Assembly: GCA_030280995.1 (NCBI GenBank) | Contig: JASXTE010000008.1 | Span: 9,739,712-9,803,711 of the forward strand | DNA length: 64,000 bases | Direction of reading: 5' to 3' | Origin: Hemileia vastatrix | Taxonomy: Eukaryota > Basidiomycota > Pucciniomycetes > Pucciniales > Zaghouaniaceae | Part shown: positions 31,598 through 43,789 of the stretch, one piece after another | Numbering within the stretch: the stretch's first letter is position 1 | Layout: the number at the start of each line of letters is the position of its first letter | The notes under the pieces: model-generated | What the model was told of the DNA's origin: nothing | Databases searched by the model: none | The model's input: only the letters and a program-made list of their open reading frames with translations | Made by a program: the position numbers and the translations under genes

Positions 31598-33656
31598 CAC
31601 CAGGTCAAAAGTTAGACGACTTGCAGTCAAGTGGTTTTTCAGGTATCTTAAAGTAACATCAGAAGTAACCTTTGAATGAATTTCAGTGCTTAAATTAATT
31701 ACAAGACAGACCAAAACTTTGAGTGTCTCTGTACCAAATAGAAAATTAGAGAAATTTTATTTCACTGCTTATTGTTAAAACGCTCTATCTTATTTGATCT
31801 TGAGTGGCTTCCAAAAATTGTGTCTCAGCGTTACATTACCTTTTTTTCCTGGAAATAAGTCATCCATGATAACTACTCTTGCACCATTTATTCCAGGCCC
31901 ATGAAATAACTTGTCATAATTTTCTTTCTGTAGGTTAGCATTGTAGACTTTACCAGAACAAGCATCAATGAAAGCACATTGTAAAGTCTCATACCCTTTT
32001 TTTTAGGTAAATGTGGGTTAATTTCACTCATTGAAAATTTTTTACATGAACTCATATAATATCCTTAATTTTAGGCGACATGTCACCTCATGTATGCATG
32101 CAAGCAACTTGCTTGCTTTTTTACCTCTGTATGTTTTTGAACTTCAGGATATATTGCATACATGAGGCAACATGTCGCCTCATGTATGCATGCAAGCAAC
32201 TTTCTTTTTGTTTTACTTCTGTATTTTTTTGAACTTAATGATATATTGCATACATGAGAGGACATTTCACCTCATCTATGCAATAACAAGATCGCTGATA
32301 AAAAATAGTGCAATACATTTTTTAATCAGCACTCTTGTTATTGCATACATGAGGCGACATGTCTCCTCATTTATGCAATAACATTCTTTGAAATCCTTCA
32401 TTTAGGTGAGCAATGCATTGGTGCATTCCTACCATACCAAAGAAAATACACATCATGGAACCTTTTTACATGCATACATGAGGCGACATGTCGCCTCATG
32501 TATGCAATTTTTTTTTGAAGTTTAACTTATATAGGTAAGAAATGCACTTGTGCATGCCTACCATACCAAGTGAGTTCCCCAGAATGTGACTTGTTTACAT
32601 GCATACATGAGGCGACATGTCACCTCATGTATGCATGTAAACAAGTTGCATGATGTGGATTTTCTTTGGTATGGTAGGCATTCACCAATGCATTTCTCAC
32701 CATAATGAAGAAGTTCAAAGAATTTTATTGCATATATGAGGTGACTTGTCCCCTCATGTATGCAATATATCCTTAAGTTTAAAACCATGCAGAAGTAAAA
32801 AAGAAAGCAAGTTGCTTGCATGCATACATGAGGCGACATGTCTCCTCATGTATGCAATATACCCTTGATCTCAAAAACATACAGAAGTGAAACAGAAAGC
32901 AAGTGGCTTGCATGCGAACATGAGGCAACATGTCGCCTCATGTATGCAATATATCCTCAAGGTTAAAACAATACAGAAGTCAAAAAGGAAGCAAGTATCA
33001 AACATGCATACATGAGGCGACATGTCGCCTCATGTATGCATGTAGGGAACTTCCCTACCCCTTTATCATATGACTTTCCACAAAGCATAAGATGAGGTAA
33101 ATTGTTGCCTCATCCTTATGCAGTTGCACCATTTTCTGATGACATGAGGAAATTCTTTGCCTCATGTAATTGGGATATGGTGTATACTTTGTATGTAGTT
33201 CTGTGTGCCAACATAGAAAAATGATTTTATTTTGGATTTGAGCTATTTGCTGAGCACATGTGGGGAAACATGGGGCCATATGTCACCACAATTTTTCCTG
33301 CATTTCAGATTTAGTATGAAGTAAAAATTATATCCAATATTTGAGATAAAATATTACCTCTTGTATCATAAGAACCTTGTGCCAGTAAGTGTAAGTAATG
33401 CACTGCACTGGGTAATGTATTTACTAATGTAGCTGAAACATTTAATTTTCTTCAAAGGCAGTGCATAGAAAAATATATTTTTAAATTCAGTTCTATTTTA
33501 GTTGAAAAATATCTACACTTTCTTTCTACAAATATATGAGCTATGTTTCATGATGAAAAAGTGTCTCACCAAAGTTCCAACACAGGTTTGACTCAGGTTA
33601 GACCGCTGGTACTAAACAACCACTTGACTGCAAGTTGTCTAACTTTTGACCTGGTG
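31598..33656. mobile_element. Foldback element of nested palindromes
   Basis: The ends are inverted repeats of about 42 bp: CACCAGGTCAAAAGTTAGAC at 31598 mirrored by GTCTAACTTTTGACCTGGTG ending at 33656; both continue through CTTGCAGTCAAGTGG. TTT flanks both ends. The interior (32070-33040) holds ten copies of a 34-bp palindrome, perfect at 32472 and 33004 (GCATACATGAGGCGACA and its complement). Spacers such as AAGCAAGTTGCTTGC appear in one orientation left of about 32610 and the opposite to the right, so the whole interior can fold back. No coding sequence is supported. Confidence 0.85.
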
Positions 33657-33809
33657 TTTGTAATTATTTGTCAGATCAAGAGTACAAAAGTATGTACACA
33701 TCAATTTTCAGTCTAACCAACAACACAGACTATAGACTTTACTAGTTAAATTTCTTGTGCAAAAAATAATAAACAAGTGAAATGGGAAATAAAACAAAAA
33801 AACTAGTAA

Positions 33810-35179
33810 TTAATCAAATTTTTTCATTAAGTATTTGATTTCCTAAACTGATTTATTAGCTTTAACACATTCTATCAGAAAAAATTTCTTTTTGGAATAA
33901 TCTTCAAGTTGATACTTTAGTTTCATCTGATTCAATAGCAAATTGTACTTGAGAGCCTTCTCCTCTTTCTTTATCTTGAATTTCTTCTCCTCCAATTCAT
34001 GTGCCCTCTAATCCCTCCGCAAAGAACGCTCAAATTTCTTCTCCTCCAAGTCTTGTACTCTCCCATCCCTCTGTAAAGAAAGCTCAAATTTCTTCTCCTC
34101 AAAGTCTTGTGCCCTATCATCCCTGTGTAAAAAGAGCTCATATTTTTACTTTTTAAAGTTAAGAGTATCTCTTGCAACTTCAACTTTACCTATAGTGTAA
34201 AGGAAAATCAACCAAAGAAAAGAAAATCTCACTTAACTATTAAGAGGTATGCTATCACTTACCAGATTCAGGTTTCTTCAGAAAATCATCAATGGAAGAG
34301 AAAGTGGTTTGGGAAAAACTATCTTGTTTTTTTTTCTTTGACTGTTGCAATTCAGAGCAGTTGATGGTCTTTGCTTTTTTTTGGAGGTAACATTTTCTTT
34401 TTAATCATTGATTCTAGCTTCAGACTTTCTTGATTGTGGCTCCTGGGTTTGTTCATTGGCATTTTTAGAAATAAGAAAAAGAGATGTGAATAAAAAAATA
34501 AAATAACTAGAAAAGAAATAAAAGATCACTTGAGTGAGATCAGGTTGGTTTATATTGCCATAAGGATCAATTGAAAAGATATCTTGAATGGTGGAAGTCA
34601 AATGAGTGGAGGCTTGAGTAGAAGAGAAAGGAAAAAGATTTATTTCAACATCATGTTTGGAGATATCATCTTCTCCTTCCAACATGTATGCAGGACTAAC
34701 ATTGGCTCTCTCTCCAAATATTAAATCCATCTCTTTGTGGTAAGGACATAAATAATCAAGTTTATTGTCTATAAATTTAATGCCCTTACTGATATCAATG
34801 TCAGTAATACTAAAGCCAGTGGAAGATGAAAGAGTCTTAGCCTTCTTGTTTTTGGCTCAATAGTTCTTGAAGCATTCAGGAATCTGTTTAAGCAAAGATC
34901 AATCCTTTCCTTTTTCTTTTTTCTTAATATATTGGCCATTATAATATATCCATTCAATTTTGCTGCAGGGGTCTTTCCTACTTTTGTTTCATTCTCAGTT
35001 CCAAAACAAGAATCATAATTAGCTTTAGTTTTTAGCCAGTTGATAAGTATGAGGTGATCATCTTTTTTTAGTTTAGCTGTCTTTGATTTCTAAGCTGAGT
35101 GAGGGAAAGTGGGATAAGTGGGATTTGAAGAAAAACAGGGGGAAGCCTCCTTTTGAGAAGATATATGATGAAAAGCCAT
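33810..35179 (-). pseudogene. Myb/SANT-like protein relic (H3)
   Basis: Same family as the H2 gene. Starts near Met 35179. LKKDDHLILINWLKTK-type sequence, a broken RFKNYxAK helix region, then MDLIFGERANVSPAYMLEG (34730), ISKHDVEINLFPF and the intron at ~34455-34530 are recognisable. The donor GTAAGTGATA near 34250 is intact. The C-terminal charged repeats (RDGRVQDLEEKKFELSL type) lie at 33971-34170 and the coiled-coil tail ends near 33810. Multiple stops and frameshifts. Confidence 0.75.
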
Positions 35180-35899
35180 GTTGAGATATTTAAAGATGAA
35201 AAGGAGATGAAAAAAATGGATGAGATAGGGGGTTATGAACAGATATAATTAATAGAAAGGATGTGTTTATGACAGAAAGAAGTTGAAGATGTGGTTATGA
35301 AAGAATTTGTGCAAGATGTGGTTATGATAAAGTGAGGATAAAAATGTCAGATGGAGGTGAACATTGACATGTAAAAGTTCTAATAACCCAATTATTAGAA
35401 AAAATAATTGCAGATAATAATTGGGGTATAATGATTTTTATCTGTAATTAATTTAATTACCTATTGGTCAACATTGACACACCCTAATATAAATACCCTT
35501 CATGAAAAATTTATTATTTAGAAGTGCTTGGAAAAATGTGTGAAAATAAAACAACATTAATTACATTTAACCACTGGTGAGTGCATAGAGTGTTGGAGGA
35601 AGTATCAATAGCTGCTACCAGAAAATAGTTATCACTGCAAGAGATTTACCAATATTTTATCCTCCATGTCACCCAAATTTCTTACTTTTTTGTCAATATA
35701 TCTTCACATTTTTCTTTTCAGTTAAATTATCCTTCAAACACAATAAACAAATAAATCTTGAAACATTTCTGATCAATTTCTTTATCAATTGAGTGAGGCC
35801 TCTCACAAGTTTATTTAAAGTGAAGAATGAAACATAAATTTTCTTTTGGGTAAAATATTTGGTTGGATTTTTGGTACACAAGATTTAACCAGTAACAAC

Positions 35900-38800
35900 A
35901 TTCTCAATTTAAAAGATTTAAAGAGAAAATATTACAAAATAAAATATTATAAAAAATCTTACTTAAATAAATTGACCAAGAACCAATAAAACAGACATCA
36001 GTGTATAAAACAAATGGTTGATTAAAGTCAGGCAAAGAAAGAATTGGTGCTGTCATCAAAAAATGTTTCATAGTGTCAAAAGACTTTTGTATTTCACTTT
36101 TCCAGACAAAAGCAACATCTTTCCTAGTTAATTGGGTAAGGGGTAATGCTATGACTTGATAATTTTTTATATACTGTCTATAGTATCCACACATTCCTAA
36201 AAAACTCTGGAGCTCTCTAACTGTGGTAGGAGCCTTCACCTGATTTATGGCTGCCACTTTGTTTTGCTCAACACATATCTGTAAACCTGAGACAACATGA
36301 CTAAGAACTTTTAAGGGATGAAAACCAAATTAGCATTTCTTCAAGGCAAGTGTCATATTTATCTCATCCATCTTATGGAACACTTTACACAGGTGGTTAA
36401 GATGTTCCTCAAATGTTTTAGAAAATATGATGATATCATCAATATAAACCATCAGCCATCCTTCAATTATTTCTTGATGGAGTGTGTTATCCATTACTTT
36501 TTGAAAAACTGAAGGGGAATTTTTAAGGCCAAATGGAATCCTAACATACTTATAAATACCCATATGAGTAGCAATCTTCAGAAAATTCAGAAAATTCTTC
36601 TCAACAGGTACCTGGTGCTATCCCTTATTACCATCCAAACAGCTGATATTTTTAGCACTTTTTAGGGTAGCATGTATAGAGCTAATTCTGGGTTAAGGAT
36701 AGATATCATCAACAGTATAAGTTTTCAATTCTCTATAATCACCACATAACCTGGCTTTATCTTTCTCATAATAAATCAGGACAGGTGAGATAACACAATA
36801 TTTAGGTGTTTCAACTACCTTTTCAATAATATTCATTTTTAAAAGGGTAGAGATATTGTCTTTAATATATTTTCTCTTTGTGGGAGAAGCAGGATAAGGC
36901 TTCTTCTTTAAACTAGGTGGTATTTCAGTAAATGGGAAAGAGAATGAAAGCTTCATTTCTTCTTTTACAAATCATAATTCATGTGACCCATGAGCAAAGG
37001 CCATAGGAATAGATTTTATCAAGTTAATGATGGAATCTTTATCCTCACCAGAAAGTTGTTATCCAAAAGAAGAATTTTCAATTTCAGACACAAGGGCAGG
37101 CATTTCTTTTGTAGATCTTCCTTTATATTGAACTACAGAATGACATGTGTTCAATTCCGGTGCTAATAATTTTCTGGGGGAGGATCTTAAATTTTCTCTT
37201 CCCATTCATCCCCATTGTGAAGCATTGGTTTGAAGGATCCAATTTTATGCCATACTTGGTTAAAATATCATTTCCCATAATGAACCAACTTCTTAAGTTA
37301 TCATTTTTCATGAAAACAAAATCACATATAGCTCTTACAAAACTATGGTTATATTTTAAAAATACTGTCGCTTTGAATTTACCAATGGGGACAAAACAGA
37401 GCCATAACCTCTTCAATTCTCAGAAATGATAGTCATAAGTTTTGATTTATAATCTTTGTCCACTGAAGCAAGTGCTTTTTCAGATACTATATTTCGTCCA
37501 GCTCCAGAATCCAAGACAACCTCAATGTTATTTCCATTGATCAAGACTGGTGCCTTGAGAGGGGCAATAATAATTGAGCTGTCCTCAAGGTTTATTATGA
37601 TCTCAGCATCCTCTACTGTAGATAAATCATTATTATCAATAGTAATATTATTTAAATAATGAATATCTTCTTCCAGAATTAAAATTACCTGTTGGGATTC
37701 ATATGAAATATTGCTGGCACAATCACTTGAAGTATCATCCAGTGCTATTGTGTCATCAGAATGTTCCTCTGTCTTTTCAACAAGATTTATCTTCTTGTAA
37801 CAAAGATGGCCTTTCTTCCAAGGCTTGCTGCATTTGAAGCAAGTGTTTGTTGCATACTTTTTGGGTGAAACAGGGGCAGAAGGCTTACCAACCTTTTCCA
37901 GAGGTTTTTGTTGGTAATTGGAGGTTTTCTCCTATGAAGTTATAGGAATGAATCTTCTAGCATCATAATTGTTGTTTAGAAGGATCTCATTACAAGTATT
38001 AATGAAAGAAGAAGGTTCTCTTGAGAACTCAGCCCTAGAAACTATTAAGTCTCTCAGAGACATAGGTAATTTATAGAGGATTCTGTCCTTCCATAACTCA
38101 AACTCCATATTTGGGTCCATTGCCCTCAAGATTTTCACAAGTTTCATCAGGAGCTCAATAGGTTTTTCAGTAGAAGAGCTATATCTGGTTTCTTCATACT
38201 GCCTTTGTTGAGCTATCCTAAACTTGGAGCCACCAACACCACAAAATATGGGGGCCGGACCTGCTAGCAAGTCTGCAACCTTGGACCCAAACTCACTAAA
38301 GATTGAACACACATTGAGCTATTGACAAAGGAACCATACAATCAGGTATGAAAACCACTCAGCAGAAAAGTTTTAGGTGGATGTTCAAGTTGAGTTCAGT
38401 ATGGGTTCAGTATGAGTTCAGTCTGAGTTCCATCTCAGTTCAGGTTGGGGACTTGCTAGCAAGTCCACCCCCTATATTGCATAGTGCAAATTGTGCTTTA
38501 ATTAATTTTTTCCAATCTTCCCATGAGTAGTCATTTTTATCCAAGAGAACAGATTCATACCACATTAGGGCTACATTGGTAAATAAAGAAATTAATTTTG
38601 ACACAATTTCCTCATCTGGGAGTTTGTTAGAATTTTTTAAATTATCAATCCTGTAAATGAACTTCTGCCAATCAGAGAAAGAGTCACCATCAAATGTTGG
38701 ATACTGGTCAAGTTTTGGCCAATTTTTTGATTTGGAGTAGTCTCCTTATTAAAAGTTTGTTTCTGAGAGAAAAGGAGCTGTAACTTCTCCAATTGGTCAG

Positions 38801-40290
38801 TAATCTCATTGTTTAATCCTTCTGTGGATGATCGAGGTACATCATCAAGTTTTTATGGAAAATCAGTGATATCAACAGGCATTTATTGAACTAATTTCAC
38901 TTTGGATGAACTAGGAACAGGTACAATTGGGGTGTCCTGCACCACATGTTCTTTCAAATAAATGTCAGAAAACTTTTGATCATGTAAAAATGAATTCAAT
39001 TTCTCTTCAATGGTTGTTAAACTAGTCTTCACTCTTGGAATACTTGATAAACTTTCATTGATGTTTTAAAAAGATAACTGGTTCTTATTTTGTAAGGATA
39101 AATGATGATCACTCAATATTTTTAAGTTCATCTTATGTCCCTCTAGCTCCTGGCAACAGATGGACACAATATCTAGTAATTTAGACAAATCATTCTTGAT
39201 ATTTTGCAATAAAGAAACGATCTTTTCATGAGTTACTTTGTAATTACATAAATCATTAGAAACTCTCTGTAATTCACCCCTCAATGATTGATAACCCTTT
39301 TAAGTTAACAAACTATTAAATTTTTGAGTCAACTGCATGTTGTTCATTATATGATTTTGTTTAGCAATAATATCCCTCAAATATTCATCATTAATTTTAG
39401 CTATATCTGGAGTATTTCTCAATAGGGAAACAGAATTACTTTCCAGATTCTCATAAAACTCAGGATCAAGTGTCATCAATAACAGCCATATCAGGACTTA
39501 TCATTGAAGTAGCAATCAAAACCAAAGGATTATATACATTATAATATTGAGCAATTTGTCTACTACTATCAGCCTCTACTGGTCTCACAGTCTCATCTCC
39601 TCTTCCAGAATTACCTGAAGGAACTAAATAAGCAACAAGAAATGGTACTTGAGATTCAATAGAGGGGCTTACCATGGCTTGGTCAAGAGTTGAATGTGAT
39701 TTTTTTCATTTTCTTCCTCCTTAATAGGGGTGAGGAGGTGAGGGGTTGAACTGATTGGTTCTTGAAGGACCTGCCTGAGGTAATTTTTGTTGTTGTTGGG
39801 ATAGATAATTCCACTGGGTGTTCAGTCATTCCCACTGCCACTTTGAGACTTCCACCTTTTCTTGTTGCTGGGAGGCCAATTGTGGAAGGGGTTTTGGGGG
39901 AGGAGGAGGTTTCCTCTTCTCTTTAAGAAAGGACTCTATTTTTCTTACCTTGTCTTCTAGAAAATCTGTTTTTGACCTCAGCATGAGATTTTCTGACCTC
40001 AACTCCTTGATGTGAGTGGAGAGATTGCTGACTTGCTGATTCAAGGGCATCTTTTTTTTGAAGCCTTTTGGAAGCTCTTCTGGGGGGTTGATTGAAGGCT
40101 TTTGATCCTGAGCAGTTGTCTCCACTAATATCTCTATCTCTTGCATTTGCACATCCTGATTGGTCTGGTAATTGATTAATTTGAGCCAGTTTTGTAGTCA
40201 GAGGAGAACTTACAGAAGAAGCTTCATCATAATCAATTAAATCCAGTTCCTCATCACGGCCAGCAAAGCACCTTGATCAGTCATAGTTAT
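35900..40290 (-). pseudogene. Decayed Ty3/gypsy gag-pol (element G2)
   Basis: Relic of a Ty3/gypsy polyprotein read on the minus strand. Gag: coiled coils at 39826-40152 and 39066-39284; a capsid-like part at 38490-38740 and 37932-38236; and a zinc knuckle CFKCSKPWKKGHLC near 37820-37860, spaced as in plant/fungal gypsy gag. Protease: VVLDSGAGRNIVSE near 37480-37520 (catalytic D-S-G). Reverse transcriptase: ARLCGDYRELKTYTVDD at about 36715-36760, YIDDIIIFSKT near 36410-36455, and the thumb and start of RNase H at 35904-36257 (LPDFNQPFVLYTD). The remainder of RNase H and the integrase are absent, and stops occur between every block. No LTR is identified; a MITE sits in gag. Confidence 0.85.
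38237..38486. mobile_element. 250-bp MITE inside G2 gag
   Basis: Ends are imperfect inverted repeats: CACCACAAAATATGGGGG at the left and, read inward from the right, CACTATGCAATATAGGGGG; both continue with GGACYTGCTAGCAAGTC. Direct CAA flanks at 38234-38236 and 38487-38489 give a 3-bp target duplication. Removing the insert plus one CAA leaves the surrounding gag open in one frame, which supports both boundaries. The interior has GAGTTCAGTCTGAGTTCC-type short repeats. Fragmentary relative at 18280-18398. Confidence 0.88.
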
Positions 40291-40399
40291 AAATAACCTG
40301 AACTGAGAGAAAGAAATATTAAGATTTAATCAGTAATTATTTTTACTCTATTTAAAAAAAAAGAAAAAAAATTCTACTATATAAGTAATTATCAGGATT

Positions 40400-40668
40400 T
40401 TTAATCAACTGGAATAATTAAAATATAATGTTTTTCAGGACAAAAACTCAACTGAAATAATCATCACAATTTTATTAATTAAATTAAGATAATTTTATAA
40501 CCATGATTAATATAAATCAACTGAAATAATAAAATAATTTATTAATTAGTAATGTATATGTTTATAATTTTTAGGACTAAAAGTCAACTGAAGAATTTAA
40601 TTACCAGGACTTAATGTCAACTGAAATAATTTAATTACCAGGACTTATTTTCAACTGAAATAATTTTA
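40400..40668. repeat. Degenerate tandem repeat of AATTACCAGGACTTA
   Basis: Four to five degenerate units, at their clearest at 40595-40665, carry TAATTACCAGGACTTAATG and TCAACTGAAATAATTTTA. They lie between the G2 gag start and the left end of H4 and may be a leader or LTR remnant of G2. No gene. Confidence 0.6.
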
Positions 40669-40975
40669 ATAGGGGGTATCAATGTTGACTGATCCGCAAT
40701 TAAATTAATTGGGGATAAAAATCATTATACTCCAATTATCTTCCGCAATTATATTTGCTAATAATTGGGTTATTAGACCTTTTACATGTCAATTTTCTCC
40801 TCTATCTGACATTTTTATCCTCAATTTTTCATAACCACATCTTGGACAACTTTCTGGATGTGCCAGCCTCCCTACCTTGCTGCCCACTCCCATCCTTTCT
40901 AATCATTTCTGTTAAAAACCCCTCCCCATCTCATCTGTTTTTTTCTTCTCCTTTTCATCTTCAAATATCTCAAAA

Positions 40976-43148
40976 TGCCCCATAATCATAGATCTTCTCT
41001 GTCACCGGACAACCTACGCACAAGGTCGAGGGTGTTCCTGAAAGTGAGATGAAGGGAAAAGTTTAGAAACTTCTTTGAAGTACAGAGGGAATGTTTGAGG
41101 AAGTGATTCAAAGATGACTCGAAGAAAGAGATACTACTTTGAGGTATGTTCAATAAGAATCTTAATATAATTTAAAATGATACTAATATTCTTAAGATCT
41201 CACAAAGGGTTGTAAACTCAACAATCAAAGATTTAGATTTAGAAATGATTATCGAGAAAATAAGTAAAGGTACAATAACAATGATTTAACTTGCAGTTTT
41301 ACCACTATTAACTATAAATACGTTCTATGATTTAATTCTAAAGAAACCTCAAACCGAAATCCAACCCCTTTTATATTTATTACTCCTCCTTGCATTGACC
41401 TCATACCCATCCATCATTCCGCACACCACAGACCTCCAAATTTACACCTGTTACACCTGGATCCTCCTCACTAACATCTGCTACCCCTTTAATCCTCCAC
41501 TAACCAACTCGTCCATGCTCACTACCCCTTTTAATAACCCACAGATACTTAATAAACCTTTTAGCGGAATATTGCATTGAATATTGCGCTGTGCATTGCT
41601 TATCGAAGAAAAGCCTAAACACACTTTTGAGAAATTGACTAATTTAGATTTAAAGTTTAGATTAGCGCAGTCAAATAGTGGGTACACAAAGGGAAGTCGC
41701 TGTTGCTAGGTGGAATCTCTTTCTGCGCTTTGAGTATAGATTTAGACCTCTGTTTTATTGATTTAATGAGCTCCTTTTTCCTCAGGTGTCACGTGGCGCG
41801 TGACATTCTCAAAGGCAGCCTTTTCCCAGTTGTTCTTCAAATCCCATTACTACCTCTTTTCCCCACTCAGCTGAGAGATCAAAGACTGTTCAACTAAAAA
41901 AAGATGATCATCTCATACTTATCAACTGGCTAAAAATAAAAACTAATTATGATTCTTATTTTGGTACTGAGAATGCAACTAAAGTAGGATGGCCCCCTGC
42001 ATCAAAAGTCAATGGCTATCTTCTAATGGCCAATGAACTAAAAAATAAGAAAAAGGAAAGGATTGATCTTTTGCCTAAACAGATTTCTGAATGTTTCAAG
42101 AATTACCAAGCCAAATAAAAGAAGGCAAGGACTTTTTCATTTTCTACTTGTTTTGATATTACCAACATCAATATCAGTAAGGGCATAAAATCCATAGATG
42201 ATAGACTTGATTTGCTATGCCCATACTTTAAAGATATGGATGCTATTTTTGGATATTGAGCTGATGTTAATCCTGCCAACATGTTGGATAGTGAAGATGC
42301 CATCTCCAAACATGATGTTGAAAGAAATCTTTTCCCATCCACTTCCTCCACTCAAGCCTCCCCTGTTCTAAATCCAAAAAATCTATATATCTTTCCAATA
42401 GATCCTTATGGTGATATAAACCAACATGATCCCACTCCAGTAAGTTTTTATTTCTTGTCTAGTTTTTTTATTTTTTTTATTTCTAAAAAGGCTAATGAAA
42501 AAAGCCAGGATCCTCAAGCAAGTGAGTCTGAAGCTAGCATCAATGATGAAGAGGAAAATATTACTTCCAAAAAAAAGCAAAGACCATCAACTACTTTGAA
42601 TTTCAACAGTCATAGAAAGCAAAACAGAGATATTTTTTTTTTGAAAACCCCTTTTTATTCCATTGATGATTTTCTGGAGAAATGTGAATCTGGTAAGTGA
42701 TAGCATACCTCTTAATAATTAAGTGAGCCTTTCTTTTCTTTTGTTAATATTCCTTTTCACTTTAGTTAAAGTTGAAGTTGCAAGAGAAACTCTCAACTTT
42801 CAAAAGAAACAATATGAGCTCTCTTTATGAAGGGATGATAGGGCACAAGACTTGGAGGAGAAGAAATTTGAGCTTTCTTTACAGAGGGATGGGAGGGTAC
42901 AAGACTTGGAGGAGAAGAAATTCCAGCTTTCTTTAAAGAGGGATGAGAGGGCACATGACTTGGAGGAGAAGAAAATTGAGATAAAGAAAGAGGAGAAGGA
43001 TCTTGAGTACAGTTTCCTATTGGATCAAATGAAACTCAAGTATCAACTTGAAGAAGGTTCAAAAAAGAAAGATTTCTTGAGAGAGTGTGTTAAAGCTAAT
43101 AAATCTATTGATGAAATTGAATGCTTAATGAAAATGTTTTATAAGTAG
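40976..43148 (+). pseudogene. Myb/SANT-like protein relic (H4), split by a solo LTR
   Basis: Starts with Met 40976 (MPHNHRSSLS). It is interrupted by the solo LTR at 41000-41805 and resumes with SSNPITTSFPHSAERSKTVQ and KKDDHLILINWLKIKTNYD. A stop within the RFKNYxAK helix at ~42116, a second stop near 42258 (IFGY then stop) and other changes inactivate it. The MLDSEDAISKHDVERNLFP part and the intron (about 42439-42490) are clear, as is the donor GTAAGTGATA at 42693. The last exon (about 42766-43148) starts with charged repeats and reads as an intact ORF from 42852 to the stop: EEKKFELSLQRDGRVQDL twice, then a coiled coil ending KKDFLRECVKANKS. Confidence 0.78.
41000..41805 (-). mobile_element. 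Solo LTR, 806 bp
   Basis: Begins TGTCACCGGACAACC and ends GTGGCGCGTGACA, flanked by TTCTC at 40995-40999 and 41806-41810. H2 has a single, uninterrupted TTCTCAAAGGCAGCC-type sequence at the same place in its SANT gene, so the empty site is known. A minus-strand TATA-like TAAATATAAAAGGGG lies near 41368. The 41788-41805 end is a hairpin (TGTCACG...CGTGACA). Confidence 0.93.
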
Positions 43149-43249
43149 TTTTTTTTATTTTTTTTACAAAGTTTTCTTGATATAATGCATTAAAGCTAAT
43201 AATCAATCCTTGGCATACACTCCTCACTGAGATTTGAAAGATTCACCAT

Positions 43250-43460
43250 GGGAAATTTAGGGGTGAACTGCTATCAATCCCCTCTCCTGAACTTTAGAGT
43301 GTCTCTAATTTTTTTGACAATGCCCTCCCCTGCTATTTACCATAACAGGGGGTGGGGATCACCATTTTTTTTCTAAGTCAGAAAAAACTTTATGACAAAA
43401 AAAAATGGCAATGCCCTCCCCTGTGTTTTATTGAATTAGGGGCATAGATTGCCAAAATTT
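43250..43460. repeat. GC-rich hairpin units between convergent genes (H4)
   Basis: Two to three units: CAATGCCCTCCCCTG...CAGGGGGTGGGG and CAATGCCCTCCCCTG...TTAGGGGCA. They lie between the SANT stop and the end of the Tet-like relic, the same position as 15150-15570 in H2. Confidence 0.75.
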
Positions 43461-43789
43461 ATGTTCATTGCATAAATTAACATGAAAACAAGTCTTATAA
43501 GATAATTAACAAACCAATATTAATGACAATTCAAGTAAAAATGTGATTTGAAATCATCTGTGACCAAAGTCAATGAAATCAAACACAAATGTATACGTGA
43601 ACCCCATGAGAAAAACATATTTCCTCATGATTACAATTATAAAACACATGGCCAATGGCTCATTAATTTAGGTAAGTAGATTATCATATATGACTTGTAA
43701 AATGTTAATTTTGGAAAAAAAATAAAAGTTGACAACCTATATTACACACCATACTTTTCTTTCTACCTAATGTTTTTTTACCTCACCTT

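Larger units (their letters stand above)
25896..35485 (+). mobile_element. H3: decayed composite Harbinger-like element
   Basis: Left end AGGGGGTATCAATGTTCAAG (25896). The right end read inward is AGGGTGTGTCAATGTTGACC (35485). Direct AAT flanks lie at 25893-25895 and 35486-35488. The 9590 bp contain, in order, a broken transposase (+), a broken Tet-family gene (-), a hairpin tandem array interrupted by a solo LTR, a 2.06-kb foldback element and a broken SANT gene (-). The transposase and SANT genes sit at the same ends as in H2; the middle has grown by nested insertions and repeat expansion. Confidence 0.75.

Noticed and set aside
32070..33040. CRISPR-like palindromic repeats with ~90-bp spacers
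   Set aside because: Spacers are repeated, change orientation around a centre and sit in a foldback element; no cas genes; eukaryotic context.
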